Source: Multifurca ochricompacta
Lineage: Eukaryota; Basidiomycota; Agaricomycetes; Russulales; Russulaceae
Direction: 5' to 3'
NCBI GenBank assembly: GCA_022496185.1
Contig: WTXG01000008.1
Location: 620,001-684,000 of the forward strand
Length of the DNA: 64,000 nucleotides
Position numbers and translations under genes: made by a program. This document shows positions 11,790 through 24,204 of this stretch, one piece after another; the first letter of the stretch is position 1, and every line of letters begins with the position of its first letter. Below the pieces are notes generated by a model, which made no database searches, was not told where the DNA came from, and saw only the letters and a program-made list of their open reading frames with translations.

Positions 11790-12794
11790 TCAGCCAAGGA
11801 CATCTGCTTTCTGTTTCTTCTTCTTTTTCGATGTGTTAGTGAAGGTGCGCCAGCTGTCCACACGCTGTTCCCGGTTCTCTGTGAAGTGTGAGAATGCTAG
11901 TGAAAGTTGTATGGAAAACAAGACATCACCTTCCCACCTGACATCCTCCTCGGCCTTGCGCTTCTTAGCCGTAGCTTCTTCCTCTTTCTTGCGTGCCTCG
12001 AAGCCTTCGTTAGCGAGGTTCATCTTGATGGCTCTGTGTTACAGCGAGGTAAATCGTACTGTCGTATTGTCATGTAAGCAATAGACATACCTCCGTCTTC
12101 GCAATTCCTCTTCAATTAATAACTCTTTCGACTTTTGCCGAAGCTGCACCTTGAAAGGTGGGGTGAGTCCCTTGAGCTTCGGGTGGTCGTCTGGAGTTGA
12201 AGTCGGTAAGGACAACCCTTTCAGCAACAAAGAGCGGGCTTGGTTAATTCCAGCATCAAGTTCCTCGCGCTTCGCGGTATCTCCAAGCTCGTTTTCAGCC
12301 TTAAAAGTTGGGCACCATGAGGGATTCGCTAGAAGCGGATGAGATGAATAGGTTTACCTTCTTGAGTATATCGAACGCCTCAGGAGCTCGGGGATGTGGG
12401 CACTTGTCAGGATGGATAACTAGACGGTAAGAACGTACAGAAGGTTGCATATCAGCGAGATAACTCCACGTCGCTTGTTGGAAAAGGCAGCTCACAAAGA
12501 GAGAGCTGCCGATATTTCTTCTTCACGTCTTCGGCTGTAGCAGACGATTCCAGGTCCAAAATGTCATATGGGCTGCGAGTAAGAACGTAAGGAAAAATGA
12601 AATGTTGCAGATGTCCATGAAAGAATAATGCACTTAAGCTTGAACGCGTCGAGGATGCGATCGACCTCTAGCTCACGCTGAATGGCTGAGGCTTCACGAT
12701 TTAGAAGACGATCTAGTTCAGCATCCGAAATTGAAACGGGCGTTGAAGATTCTGTAGGATTGTTTGTGCTCGAGGTGGGAGGTTCTTTAGTCAT
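11790..12794 (-). CDS. DNAJC8/Spf31-type J-domain protein
   Basis: A small J-domain protein of the DnaJ subfamily C member 8 type, a spliceosome-associated nuclear cochaperone (Spf31 in fission yeast). The start at 12794 gives MTKEPPTSSTNNPTESS and then an acidic/LNRE stretch (ELDRLLNREASAIQRELEV) before the J domain. The J domain begins SPYDILDLESSATAEDVKKK and has HPD in LVIHPDKCPHPRAPEAFDIL. The C-terminal half is a charged coiled coil (LRQKSKELLIEEELRRRR) ending in ENREQRVDSWRTF and a lysine-rich tail, both characteristic of DNAJC8. It has five or six short introns. It is divergent from COX11 with only 142 bp between start codons. Confidence 0.82.
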
Positions 12795-12936
12795 TATATA
12801 AGAGGGCGAGTCGGTGAGAGAGAGAGAGACGACGGCGACAACGACGACGACTAGTAAGTACTCAGACTCGGAAATAACCGAGGAAGGGAAACCACCGACG
12901 ACTGACAACTTACACTGCACTGGTACTGGTACTGGC
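12795..12936. promoter_or_regulatory. Bidirectional promoter, J-protein / COX11
   Basis: A 142 bp gap between two divergent start codons must hold both promoters. It contains a GA-rich tract, an ACGACGACGAC tract and a TGGTACTGGTACTGG repeat near 12921-12935. No TATA box was recognised. Confidence 0.5.
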
Positions 12937-13973
12937 ATGACGAGCACACACTCATTAAGACGAGTTTTCGTAACCTATTCGAATACACTTGTATCAACTC
13001 GTCCACATTGCCAACCACGCATTTCTTCATGGACGTACGGTGTCCTATCACTATCACGGAGACCTTTGTCAACCCACATGTTTCCCCCACCCAAGTCACC
13101 TCGTGCTCGAGTTGTCTCTGCACGCGACCTATACGCACAACGGAACCGGAACTTGTTCATGTACACGTCTGCCGTGGTGTGTCCCTACTTTGAAACGCAC
13201 TGTATAATATATCCGAGCCGAGGAACGGGTAGGTCATTCTAGCGGTTGGCGCATCATATGCCGCTGTACCGCTGTACCGCATGTTCTGTGCAGCAACCGG
13301 GTTCGCGGGTACCCCCGTTGTCGGCACTGGGCGATTTGAAGCAGAGCGCCTTGTGCCGATTGAGGGCGCGAAACGCATCAAAGTGCACTTCAATGCGGAC
13401 AGGAGCGAGCAACTTCCGTGGACGTTCACACCTCAGCAGAAATACGTGACAGTGTTACCTGGCGAGACGTCTCTCGCATTTTACAAGGCGAAGAACAATG
13501 CAGACCATGACGTGATTGGGATCGCGACATACAACGTCACGCCAGACCGAGTGAGCGATGACAACGATATGGGCCAGAGGGTAGAGAAATGACAGACAAG
13601 TTGCTCCTTGCTCCTTGCATAGATTGCACCATACTTCGCCAAAGTGGAGTGCTTCTGTTTTGAGGAACAGAAGCTATTGGCCGGGGAGGAGGTCGACATG
13701 CCTCTACTGTTCTTCATCGACAAAGATGTACTTGATGATCCCGCGTGTCGAAATCTTGATGACATTGTACTATCGTATACGTTCTTCAAGTTGAGTTTAC
13801 GTACCACTTTTTTCTTGGTGTGAATACTCACGACGAAGGCACTTAGGGCGAGACGAAATGCGCAAGGTCAGTTAGAGCCTGATGCGCCTGATGATGTCGT
13901 ACAAGCATCACAAGGCTGGTCGGACGTAAAATTTAAATTAACAACAGAGACTTCAGAGACGACGAGAGACTGA
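12937..13973 (+). CDS. COX11: COX11, copper chaperone for cytochrome c oxidase
   Basis: Cox11 is an inner-membrane protein that delivers Cu(I) to the CuB site of Cox1. The start at 12937 (MTSTHSLRRVF) yields an Arg/Ser-rich presequence. The conserved anchor LYAQRNRNLFMYTSAVV continues over an intron (about 13175-13230) into AVGASYAAVPLYRMFC, the transmembrane segment and first Cys. The intermembrane domain includes RIKVHFNADRSEQLPW and the copper-binding CxC in VECFCFEEQKLLAGEEVDMP. The final exon (from about 13849) adds ARRNAQGQLEPDAPDD and stops at 13971-13973. The last intron begins GTTGAG and ends TTAG. The reading frame is intact throughout, with no slips. Confidence 0.95.
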
Positions 13974-14094
13974 GACTGAAAGGAGGAATTTATTACCACG
14001 AGCTTTAAAGAGTAGAGAGTATGTAGTAGATGAACTCAAGTCTACTCTAGCGTTCAGTTTACAATTCAACCTCCTCCACTCCACACAATACAAC

Positions 14095-17000
14095 ATGGCA
14101 ACTGCGGGTAGTCCACCAACAACTCCTCAGTGGGATAACAGAAATCGTGGATTCATTCCTCCTTCCCAACTACAACATTTAAGACAAACATCCCCACTTG
14201 CTCACGAATTCACCCCTCCAGATCGACCGCCACGCCTAATGACTACAGATTCCCTTCCTACACATGCATCTTCACCCCGACCATCTCCCGCAACAACTAG
14301 CTCTCACTCCCGTTCTACTTCTTTTTTTTCTTTTCTCAAGTCGAGTGACAATAACACCGCCACAGTGCCCTCACGGAGAGCTGAACCAGGGTCTCAACCA
14401 CAATTACAACGAGTGGGCTCGTCTGATGAGCATGGTCGACTCATGGCTGAAAAGCGCCAGCCACCCCTTCCACCTTCCTCGTTACGGAACGAGTCTTCAT
14501 CACCAGCGTTAGATCGTCGCTCTTCTCTTCCGCAAACCCAGCCTTCACAACTACACCCCGAAATCCGTTCCGTGGTCAGCCTCACTCACGCACATGCACA
14601 CAAAGTCTATATGTCTGGTCCTCTGATCCGAAGGATCGAGCGTTTGCCGGACGGTCACCAACCCACCAAAGATGAAGGTTGGCGGGATGTGTGGGCTCAA
14701 TTAGGCGGTACCACCCTCAGCATCTGGGATATGAAAGAGATAGATGAGGCAAACAAACAAGGGAATGAGGTCCCGCCTACATACATTAACGTGACAGATG
14801 CCGTGAGCCTCATCTTTAGTACGCATCCCTTTGCCCATTTGACCAGTTTTGTCAGTTCGTGCAAGTTCTCGGAGCCGTCACGATCCCTGCATCGGGAGGG
14901 GCTCCTGCTCAAAAATACAATAACGTCGTCACTCTCAACACAGCTGGTTCAAACCTTCTCCTTTTCTCTTGTCCAAACGCTGCCTCTCTCATCTCCTGGG
15001 CTACAGCCCTCCGACTGTCCACCTGGGAGAAATCACGCCTTGAAGAGATTTACACTGCCCACCTCATCCGTATCACTTTGAACGATGGTTTGGCGAGATT
15101 TTCTATGCACTGCGCCCACTTTTTATTAACTCTCGACACAGGACATGACGCACCCTCGACACTCGTACGAGGCCGTAGGGAAGGTTGGGTCCGCATTCGC
15201 ATCGCGGGACAGACAGACTGGAAACACCTCTGGATGGCCATAACTTCCGGACCATCACAGGAAGTTACCAGCCCCCCAGCGCGGCCTGGATCTCCTCATG
15301 AGCCTCAACGCAAAAGACGTATTTCGTCCCTATTTGGCCGAGATGATAGCCAACCCCAGTCACTTTCAGCCCGGCCTCTCGTCTCTTTCTTCATCTCCCC
15401 GAAGCCAAAGGACAGGAAGAAACCTTTCCTGACTCTACAGGATGTCAAGCAGGCCTTTGCCGTCTACCCTGAACGCCCAGAGCTCATCAACAAGAGTACA
15501 TTAATGAAAATCGAGGGTACGATTGGGGATGAAGAGGTAGCAGTGGGTATGCGCGGGCGAGAAGGTTGGGTCCTCGTCATGCCTGAGCTTGAAGCTGGTG
15601 TTCCCCAGGCAAATGAGACGATCAAATGGCTTATTGGTAGGGCCATACCCTTCCTCATCGTGGTGGCCGCTCCTGACTGAATATGTCAGCTTTTCACGAC
15701 TCGTTCTCACTATATGGACGACCTCGTGTTTACTCTTGGAACCCTCACGACCCAGTCTCTATGATGTTTGCCTACCCTGCTGGCCCAGCCCGAGATGTGA
15801 GTCCTTGCCCCCCCGCCGCTGCACAATGCTCATGTGTGTCACCGTCCAGTCACTTTTCCTGGATCGAGAGTTAGCGGAGACTATGGATCCCCGCGACGAT
15901 CGCACTTCCGCTGTCCGGTCCCGCCTTCTCGGTATTCTGTCTCTTCGTATGCAAGAACTCACATCCCCCGATGCGACTTCCAGATCACCACAACCCAATG
16001 CACCGTCAGTGCACCTTCCTCTTCCTTCTACAGATGAGCCTACCAAGGGGACGTCACAGGATGGGTCATCCTCTCTTCCTCAACTTCCACCCCTTGCTTT
16101 CAGTTCTTCGGAGCCCGAGGCGTTATCGCACCGTGCTCTCACCCCCATCATTGAAGGCAGTGGTCCCGAGAAGGATTTAGGCCACCCCATCACTGGTGAG
16201 GCAGTTAATTTGTCCCAACAGAGTGGCAGTCTAACCCTGCCTTACAAAGAGGACCGAGTCGAAGAGAGGGCCCCCGAACCGCCGAAATCAGCGAGCCCTC
16301 CTCCGGTCTCGCCTCCCAGTGTGTACACCCCAACTGAAGCGGCCTCTGTCTCTGTCTCACCGCCGCGAGGGTCGATCGAGTCGTCTCGAAATGCCAGCAT
16401 AGCAAAGCCGTTCGCTGGCAATGTCCCTAGCGAACTGCCTTACGTTGACGACGGTCGAGGTGTCTTGGTTGCTTCCCCCACTTCGGCTCACTCTTTCCAT
16501 AGCTCCGCCCCTGCTTCTCCTCCGTCACTATCACCCGCCAACTCCTCCAATCCGCCTGCTTCACTTTCCCCGGCGCAGGCTCCACCGCGCACGCCCTCAC
16601 CCAAATTCTCCGTCCTTACGTCACCACATTCAATGATGGACTCGCCTACCCGCGCGATGAGTCAATCCTTTGCGGAGTTTGGGAGCGGCGCAGAACGTAC
16701 AAGTCGCCAGTCGTTTTCGCCACCCACAGCCCTTCGTGCTGCATCGTTGCCATCATCCAAACTAAACCAAGAACCTGTCCTGGCAATCAAGAATTCGTCC
16801 CATGAGGAGGAGATATCGGATATATTTGATGAGGCGGGTGCGCTGTACTATATTCATCAGTTTGAACAAGGATCTCCGGAAGCGAACCCGCGGTCGGCCC
16901 CAGAGAAGGATTTGACTTCTGCTTCTGCTTCATCTGATTTTGATGGCAATGGCAGTGGCAATGGTAATATCAGTCAACCTGTCGTTGCCCCACTTCGCCC

Positions 17001-19128
17001 AAAGACTACATCACCTCCTCCTCAACATCAATATACTACGACTATGGCTATGGCTGCCGCACGTTCATTAACTTCAATTGACACTTCACATCCATCACAT
17101 CGGAAACCTCCGATTCAGCCACTTCCCCGTACTCCCACGCTCGATTACGGCCCGGAAAGGCGACCTTTTGGCGCTCGCGCTGCACCTTCCCCTGCCAGCA
17201 ACCGCCAAGAGATCGCAGCTTCAGCCACGCAACCATCACTCAACCCTACCATTACCACACGAAGCAGCACGGGCAACAATAGCGTACAAAGTGGAAGTAT
17301 GTCCCAATTGGAAGATTCAGATGCTGACGCTCTCGCCGCATTGACGTTCCTCGAACGCCACGAGGATGCCCTGCCAATTGCTACAGCCCAATCGGCTCCA
17401 CCACCCCGACTACAGCAACAACCCCCAGCAATTGTCGGACCTGAACTCGAAGTGGACCCTCCAACTCCAGAAAGTGAAAATGCTTCCGTGTACAAGTCGT
17501 CTTTCGCACCAAGCAAAAACGCCATGCAACGTAAGGCAAGGACCGAAGCCCAGCAAGCCGCTCATGAGGCTGCAACCCATCGACCAGGCCGTGCGCTTGA
17601 GACAACGAAGACCAGGCGTAACACTGCGGGCGCATGGGGCGATAGCAGCGAAGAAGAGGAGGATGAGGAGGATGAGGAGGATGATGATGACAATGAGGAC
17701 GTGGATTCGGATGGCCTACCCGTTGCGCCCCGTGATGATCGGTCGGTGTCGAACTATGCGGCATCGGCTAACCAACGCTCGCAATATTCTTCACCACGTG
17801 GTCCTTCGCCGCTGGCAAGCGGCGACGCGTCCTTTCACCAACCGCAACTGCGCCCACCCAGGAACTTGCCCCCCGTCCCTCCCCCACGAGGGCAAGGTGT
17901 GTTATTTTCATCCCGTTAAATATGCCTCGTCCATGAATGTCTTCCCCTTACAGGTCATGATGGGGATGCCTCTGGACCTCGTTACACTGACCAGCACAGC
18001 GAGGCAGGAAGGAAGTCTTATTACGAAGATGGTGTCTCTCATGGCGGTGCTGCTCCTCACGGATCCATCCCAACTTACGCTCCGGCACCCGTTGCTCCTC
18101 GTCATATGTGGAGTCAAGTCCTCGATCCTGGCCATACCCCTGGTTCCGTCCCCGACAACCCGAATGCCCGCGAGACCTTCATTCAGCTGGATTCGCCAGC
18201 ACAGGCCATGACTAAAGCGTTCACTCCGCATGGACTACTCTCCGCTGGTCTGCAGGACAAAGAAGACCGCTCGGCAAAGAAACAAGAGGAGCTTGCGAGG
18301 GAAACAGGGGCCTCCCTTATTAATGTACCCAGCAAACCTCCACCACCCCAGTCTGGTCTTCTCGGAGCCATCACCGCTCATGAGCGTGATCGTAAGCGAG
18401 AAGGAGGTGTAGGTGCCACGCTTACAGAGCGCGAGCGTGAAAAACGCCTGGCAGAGGAGCGACAACGCAAGCTGGACGAACTCCAGCGCCAGCAATTAGA
18501 GCAGATGCAACAAGGGGGTTCGCTATATGGCCAGCAGTTCCCCGGATTCAACCCAATGATGAATCCAATGATGATGGGGATGAGCCCGATGATGACCGGT
18601 TTCATGGGCTATCCGGGCATGATGCCCGGCTTCGGGAACCCTCAGCATCTGTTCGCTGCGCAGCAAGCTGCACAGGCCTATCAGCAAGCAATGCTTTCGC
18701 TCTCACAGGTAGGCTCGCAGATCGGAGGTGATGGGGGGACGCCGGCGCAATTGACCCCGATGATGACTGGTGGAGGAATGGGTGGTGCGTCACCGGCACC
18801 TCTCAATCCTATGATGACTGGTGGTAGTATGGGCATGGGCGCTTTTGATCCGCGATTCTCGATGATGGGCATGCCGATGATGGGTATGGGCATGGGCATG
18901 GGCATGGGTAACCCCGGTATGATGGGTCCAATGGGCATGGGGATGCCAATGAACACCAATTCTGGATTTGACCAGCGCATGTCGCAGTTCGACCCTGGAC
19001 TCCAGCCGCCCAACCCCAACTTCGCTCAACATGGACGACTTGCTAGCAACTCAGGTCAGGACATCTCACCTGGGCCTAGCGATGGAGCTCGAAGGTCGAC
19101 TAGCTCCAGTCCAAGGCCCCCACAATAA
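14095..19128 (+). CDS. Caf120/Skg3-like PH-domain protein
   Basis: A very long (about 1500 residues) protein of the fungal Skg3/Caf120 family, whose yeast members associate with CCR4-NOT and the bud neck; its role here is inferred. The N-terminal 170 residues are Ser/Pro-rich. A split PH-type region spans about 14600-15680 (KVYMSGPLIRRIERLPDG, WRDVWAQLGGTTLSIWDMKE, REGWVRIRIAGQTDWKHLWM, VSFFISPKPKDRKKPFLTLQ). A long disordered Ser/Pro region follows, then an acidic Glu/Asp run (about 17650-17710). A conserved C-terminal block has GLLGAITAHERDRKREGG and LTEREREKRLAEERQRKL. The last 200 residues are Met/Gly/Pro-rich with GMGMGMGMGN repeats. The start at 14095 directly follows a pyrimidine-rich leader. 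Confidence 0.78.
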
Positions 19129-19398
19129 TTCACTGATCCGATTACACCTCATATTGTTCCTAGTATTTACAAGTTTTGCATTGTCTTGCCTTACATTCAA
19201 TTTGGACTCTTTTTTGGTTTTTTGGTTTAAATCATGACCGGCCCGGCCCGGAACGCGACGCGACATGACTCTGACTCGGTTGCTCCTCGCCTGCACCAGC
19301 TGCGAACGAACCTTTCATTCAATGACATTTTCAACGGACTAAAATCATGTCCTCGTAGTTTCTACCTCTACCTGGCGTACAATCAATTTTGATTCGAC
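19129..19398. other. Spacer, Caf120-like / RAD2
   Basis: About 270 bp holding the 3' UTR of the upstream gene and the RAD2 promoter. It includes a GC-rich direct repeat (CCGGCCCGGCCCGGAACGCG) near 19238-19257. No ORF of interest. Confidence 0.45.
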
Positions 19399-22300
19399 AT
19401 GGGTGTTAAATCTCTCTGGGATTTGTTGACCCCCCTTGGTCGGCCAGTATTGTGCGGCTTCTTAACTTTCGGCTACGAGAATGTACTGAGAATATATAAA
19501 AGGCTGGAAACAATGGAGGGAAAAGCTCTTGCCATCGATTCTAGCATCTGGATTTACCAGTTTCAGGCTACTATGCGCGACAAGGAGGGCAAAGCTCTGG
19601 TCAACGCGCACGTTCTGGGCTTCCTGCGCCGGATCTGCAAACTCTTATTCTATGGGATAAAGCCAGTCTTCGTATTCGATGGGGGTGCCCCAGCGCTGAA
19701 ACGAAACACCATTGTATGTCTTGAAAATGCCGTCTGCTCAGTCGATGGTTTTTCTGAATCTGTCTCCGTATCCTATAGGCCGACCGGAAAAGGAAGAAGG
19801 CCGGCGCTGCTCTCAGTCATGCCAAAGTTGCTGAGCGGATTCTCGCAGCTCACATGAGGCGCGAAGCTCTCAATCATGCACAGTGCAAAAGTGTGTTTCT
19901 ACCATTGATGAAGCGAAACTTTTTTTATTCGTCGTCCTAACAGATCCTCAAATCCGCCGAAGGGGAAGGGCAAGGAACCTGCTGGACCGGTTGTGATAGA
20001 CGAGAATACGGTATACCTAGAGGACTTGACCGGCGACGCACCTAAGATGCCCAAGACGCCCAAGACGCCCAAGACTCCCAATCAGAAAGGTGACACTTCC
20101 GCACCGGGTCCATCTCCGTTCTCCAAGTCCAAGAACCGCTGGCATGATCATGACCCATATCGGCTCCCAGAGGTCAATCTTGAGAAGCGCTTGGCCGAAG
20201 TGACGCGCTCTGCTGTCCCAGATCCACGGTTGGCCACCGAAGAAGAGCTTCGCGCGTTCATTGAAGAGATGCGTCCAGAAGACTTCGATGTCACCTCACC
20301 CGCATTTGGGGAACTTCCTACTGAGGTACAATACGAGATTGTTGGGGACCTTCGTCTCAAATCGCGCCAGACATCATATAAGCGCCTGCAGAACATGTTA
20401 AAAAAGTCTCGGACACCCCTTGATTTTTCAAAAGAACAGATTAAAAATCTTCAACAGCGGAACACGCTCACACAACAACTTCTGGTCACGACCGATACCA
20501 TCGGCCAGGCACACGTTTCCATACCTGTCCGCATAGCCAGCGAACGAAACAGAGAATATGTTCTTATCAAGAACACAGAGGCAGAGGGCGGCTGGATCTT
20601 GGGGATCCGTGATGAGGGCAGCAGAGAAAATCCTATCCGGATTGATCAAGACACGGCTGTCTCGAAAGGTGAACCCGAAGATAGTGACTTGGACATGGAA
20701 GAAGTTACCATGTTTGTCACGCTTGATGTCGTCATAGACATGACCTCCTTCTGACCGAGCTATCGTAGACCTGGTCAAGCCTCACCCGACCCCGACCTGC
20801 GCGAGTTCCAGAGACATATGGCTTTGGCTGGTATCGGCAAACGCAGGGTGTTAAAAAATTTGACGCCGCCCGCGGCAAAACGTCAAAAAGTGAAGCAAAG
20901 GGCTCAGCCACTATTTGATCCGGATAGCGATGAGGACTTCTCGCTAGCGCAGACCGTCGACGGCAACAACGACCCCATCATACAACTGGCATTACAAGAG
21001 TCTTTGCACTCACAGGAGGAAGCGGACCTGCAGCGTGCTCTTGAGGCTTCTCGAAATGGATCACAAGAGGAGCACCAGTTCACTAAAGGTACCTCCAAGA
21101 GAAGCAGCCTTGACATTTCAGAAAATCTGACCAGTGAAGTCTCTGATGGTGACGAGCTAATCGTTCCTGGGCGTCTTGAAACCGCTTTAGCTATTGCTAA
21201 TGCAGGACCGACCCCAAAGTCTATCTCAATGACCCGTAGACTTTCGTCGTCGGTCCCAGAAACTTCCATGTTCAACGCCCCAAAACTTTTGATTGACCAC
21301 ACATCATCCCCACTTGATCTCGATGATGATGCCCCACTGGAATATCTCAGCGAAACAGATGAAATTGCGCGAGCGGCCTCTCCGCTTGTCGGTTCTCCCA
21401 CTACCCCGAGGGCTGCGCCTGTCTCGCTGGATTATGCGCCAGACAAATCATCTCAGGAAGAATCCACAGAGGAGCGAGTTGCAGTTGTCAGTGATTCAGA
21501 TGAGGACATGGAACCTGTTCTTCCCCTATCAACATCAGAGAGTGGTCTCTTAGCGCTTATTGGTTTGTCTAAAACTGCGAATCCCAAGGACCTTGTTTCT
21601 GCCTCTGGACGTACGACAGAGGTGGGACACATGCACTTCGAGGATGACAATGTCTTGACTGGCCGAGCCAAAATCACTGCGACAACCCCCCTAGAACCAG
21701 ACGTACGAAACTCCTCCCACAACCAGCCAATCTTGGTTCCGAACCGTCGGAAGGACGTGCGATTAGCGACTGGTCCCGTTCTCCTCTCCCGAGCAGGTGT
21801 ACTTCTCACTGATGAAGCCACAACATCTAAGGTCCCTGTAGTTGAGGACTCGTGGGACGCTGCACAGGAGATGGACCCACGTGCCGAGGAAGGCGAATTT
21901 GCTCGCTTCTTATCTCAGGTCAAAGGAAGGGACCTCGACGACGTCCGCCGTGAGATCGATGAGGAGATTAAGACGCTGAACCAGCAAAAAAAGTCTGCCA
22001 TGCGTGATTCAGACGACATTACTCAACAAATGATCGCCCAAATCATGGTTAGCTGACATAACGTACATCTTTTTTTCGGATATTCACCACTATTTACACA
22101 GGTGATGCTTCGTTGGTTTGGTATACCATACATCACCGCCCCCATGGAAGCGGAAGCGCAGTGCGCAGCACTTGTTGAGCTCGGCCTTGTTGAGGGAATC
22201 ATCACAGATGACTCCGACGCGTTCCTTTTCGGGGGGACACGAATATACAAAAACATGTTTAACCAGTCAAAGACAGTCGAGTGCTTTTTCCTCACTGACA

Positions 22301-23468
22301 TCGCGCGCGAGCTCGGCCTTGACCGCGAGAAACTCGTGCAACTCGCATACCTCCTGGGTAGTGATTATGTTGATGGTCTCCCTGGCGTGGGCCCCGTCGT
22401 TGCCATGGAATTGTTGAAGGAGTTTCCTGGAGGTGACGGTTTGTACAAGTTCAAGGACTGGTGGCGGCGGGTACAATCCGGACGCGATAAGCCAGGGGAA
22501 TCCCAAAGCGAGTTTCGACGGCGCTTTGTGGGTGCCACATTCTGCTGCACCTTGCGTGGTTCTCATTGATAATAATTTCACACACTCACAGAAGAAGAGG
22601 TTCAAGACCCTATACATTCCCGACGACTGGCCAAATTCTGTTGTGGTATGTGCAAATACCAACTTCCCCTTCCAAATATTGATGTTACTCAGCGGGATGC
22701 ATACTACTGCCCAACCATCGATGACTCTAAAGAGCCATTCAAGTGGGGGCTCCCCGACCTTGATGGACTCCGCAAGTAAGCCTCGTCAATGGACTATGGT
22801 AACGGAACTGACTACAAAGAATATGAAGCCTTCTCTTACATGAGCTTGGATGGAACCAATTCAAGGTTGAGGAATTGTTGTTGCCAATAATACAGAAGAT
22901 ACAAAAACGAAATCAAGTGGGTTTTTCTCCTCGCGCACTGCTAAAACGAAATCCTGATGCGTGTGTGCTATAGTTACAAGCCCTAAATAAACAAGGCAAC
23001 TTGAATGAGTACTTCGGCGTTAACTTGGCTGGGGGGGTAGTCGCTCCGCGCAACCGTAGGACATATGCAAGCAAACGGTTGCAACAGGTTGTCAACGACT
23101 TCCGCGAGCAACGGAGAAAGGAGACAACAGTAAACAATAGCGACGCTCAGGGTGAATCTTCGTCCTCTTCTGAGGACGTTGAAGGGCCTCCACAACCAGT
23201 GGCCAAGCGTAGAAAGGGGGGTGGAGGTAGTTCAAATAGGGCTACTGGAAAGAGGAGGGGGAAGGTGGGTACACGGGTTGCGCGAGCTGGATCATCTCGC
23301 AAGCGCAAGCGCAATGTTGCTACTGCTAGCAGTGGCAGTAACGATGCAAGTGAGCCGGATTTGGGTTCGCAGAGCGAGATGCCGCCTCTATCAAGCGGAA
23401 CGGCGTCTCGTCTGCGGGCGCGACCCGCTTTCAGAGGAAAGGGACCTGAAAAGTCGCCGAGGCTGTGA
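19399..23468 (+). CDS. RAD2: RAD2/XPG structure-specific endonuclease
   Basis: XPG-family nuclease making the 3' incision in nucleotide excision repair. The XPG N domain opens with MGVKSLWDLLTPLGRPV and, over an intron (19456-19507), LETMEGKALAIDSSIWIYQF; FVFDGGAPALKR follows. A long spacer region, as in Rad2/XPG but not FEN1, covers about 19990-22050; it contains a ubiquitin-interaction-like stretch (IIQLALQESLHSQEEADLQR, about 20970-21030). The XPG I domain has GIPYITAPMEAEAQCA with the catalytic acidic residues, then IITDDSDAFLFGG and YLLGSDYVDGLPGVG (helix-hairpin-helix). Near the C-terminus QGNLNEYF (22992-23015) fits a PCNA-binding box. A basic Lys/Arg-rich tail looks like nuclear localisation signals. 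Eight or so introns are present. Confidence 0.93.
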
Positions 23469-24204
23469 CCTTCGAATAAGGGGAGGCCCTCCTTGGATTT
23501 TGTTTTTATTTATTTATTGTATTCTCAGCTGAGACGCTCGTCCTAGAAGGGGAAAAGTCTTTTTTCTTTTACGCCAACTGCCAACAAAAAAATGGAAAAT
23601 AAATTTAGGGAGATTTCTGAAAACTCCATAACGTCAAAATCGCATTGGTCGCGGTCGCGGTATTTACATACACTTAGGAAGATAATGTTTTTTTTTAAAC
23701 GTTGTAGCCGAACATCAACACTAATATTGTCCATCGGGGACCTTTCCATTTCATGGTTCGTGACACTAGAGATCGCGTGACTCTTCAAGACGGAAACCGA
23801 ATCCAGTTAAGGCCGGCTGGGGAAGGGGACAAGTGCTTGCTCAATCTTACTAGCAGCTTTATACCAACTGTATAGAAAAGATAGTGATTGCCAATTTTTT
23901 GTAACTGTTTTGTGGGGCCATTGGATAGTTTTGTATGAAATCAGAGCGTTTAGCCGTGCGGGTCAGTGTGAAACGGCGTTCAATGCCGCCGCTGACTGAC
24001 GGTGCAATAAGCCAATTGATGCGACATGTCGGTCATTAAACCTTGAGTGTTCGGCTCGCATAGATTGTAGAGGACGTTCACAGGAATGAGGGCGACAAGG
24101 AAGGAACACCACCGAACAAGTTTTCTCGTCAAAGATGTATATGAGGGGAGTGACTAAAGAACTAGAAAGTAGCAGTACTAGTGCTAGTGGTTAATAGTTA
24201 ATCG
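23469..24204. other. Convergent 3' spacer, RAD2 / NDUFB8-like
   Basis: About 735 bp between two convergent stops, AT-rich with poly-T and poly-A runs. It has a short inverted CTAGTACTAG-like segment near 24170-24190. No ORF with family features and no tRNA-like fold was noticed. Confidence 0.5.

Noticed and set aside
3612..12794. A chaperone cluster (two J proteins)
   Set aside because: PAM18 is a mitochondrial import factor and the other a splicing-type J protein; they are 8 kb apart with unrelated genes between.
15589..17919. Opposite-strand and overlapping long ORFs inside the Caf120-like gene
   Set aside because: They are shadows of a long low-complexity coding frame; only the + frame that connects to the PH blocks and the C-terminal LTEREREKRLAEE block has family motifs.
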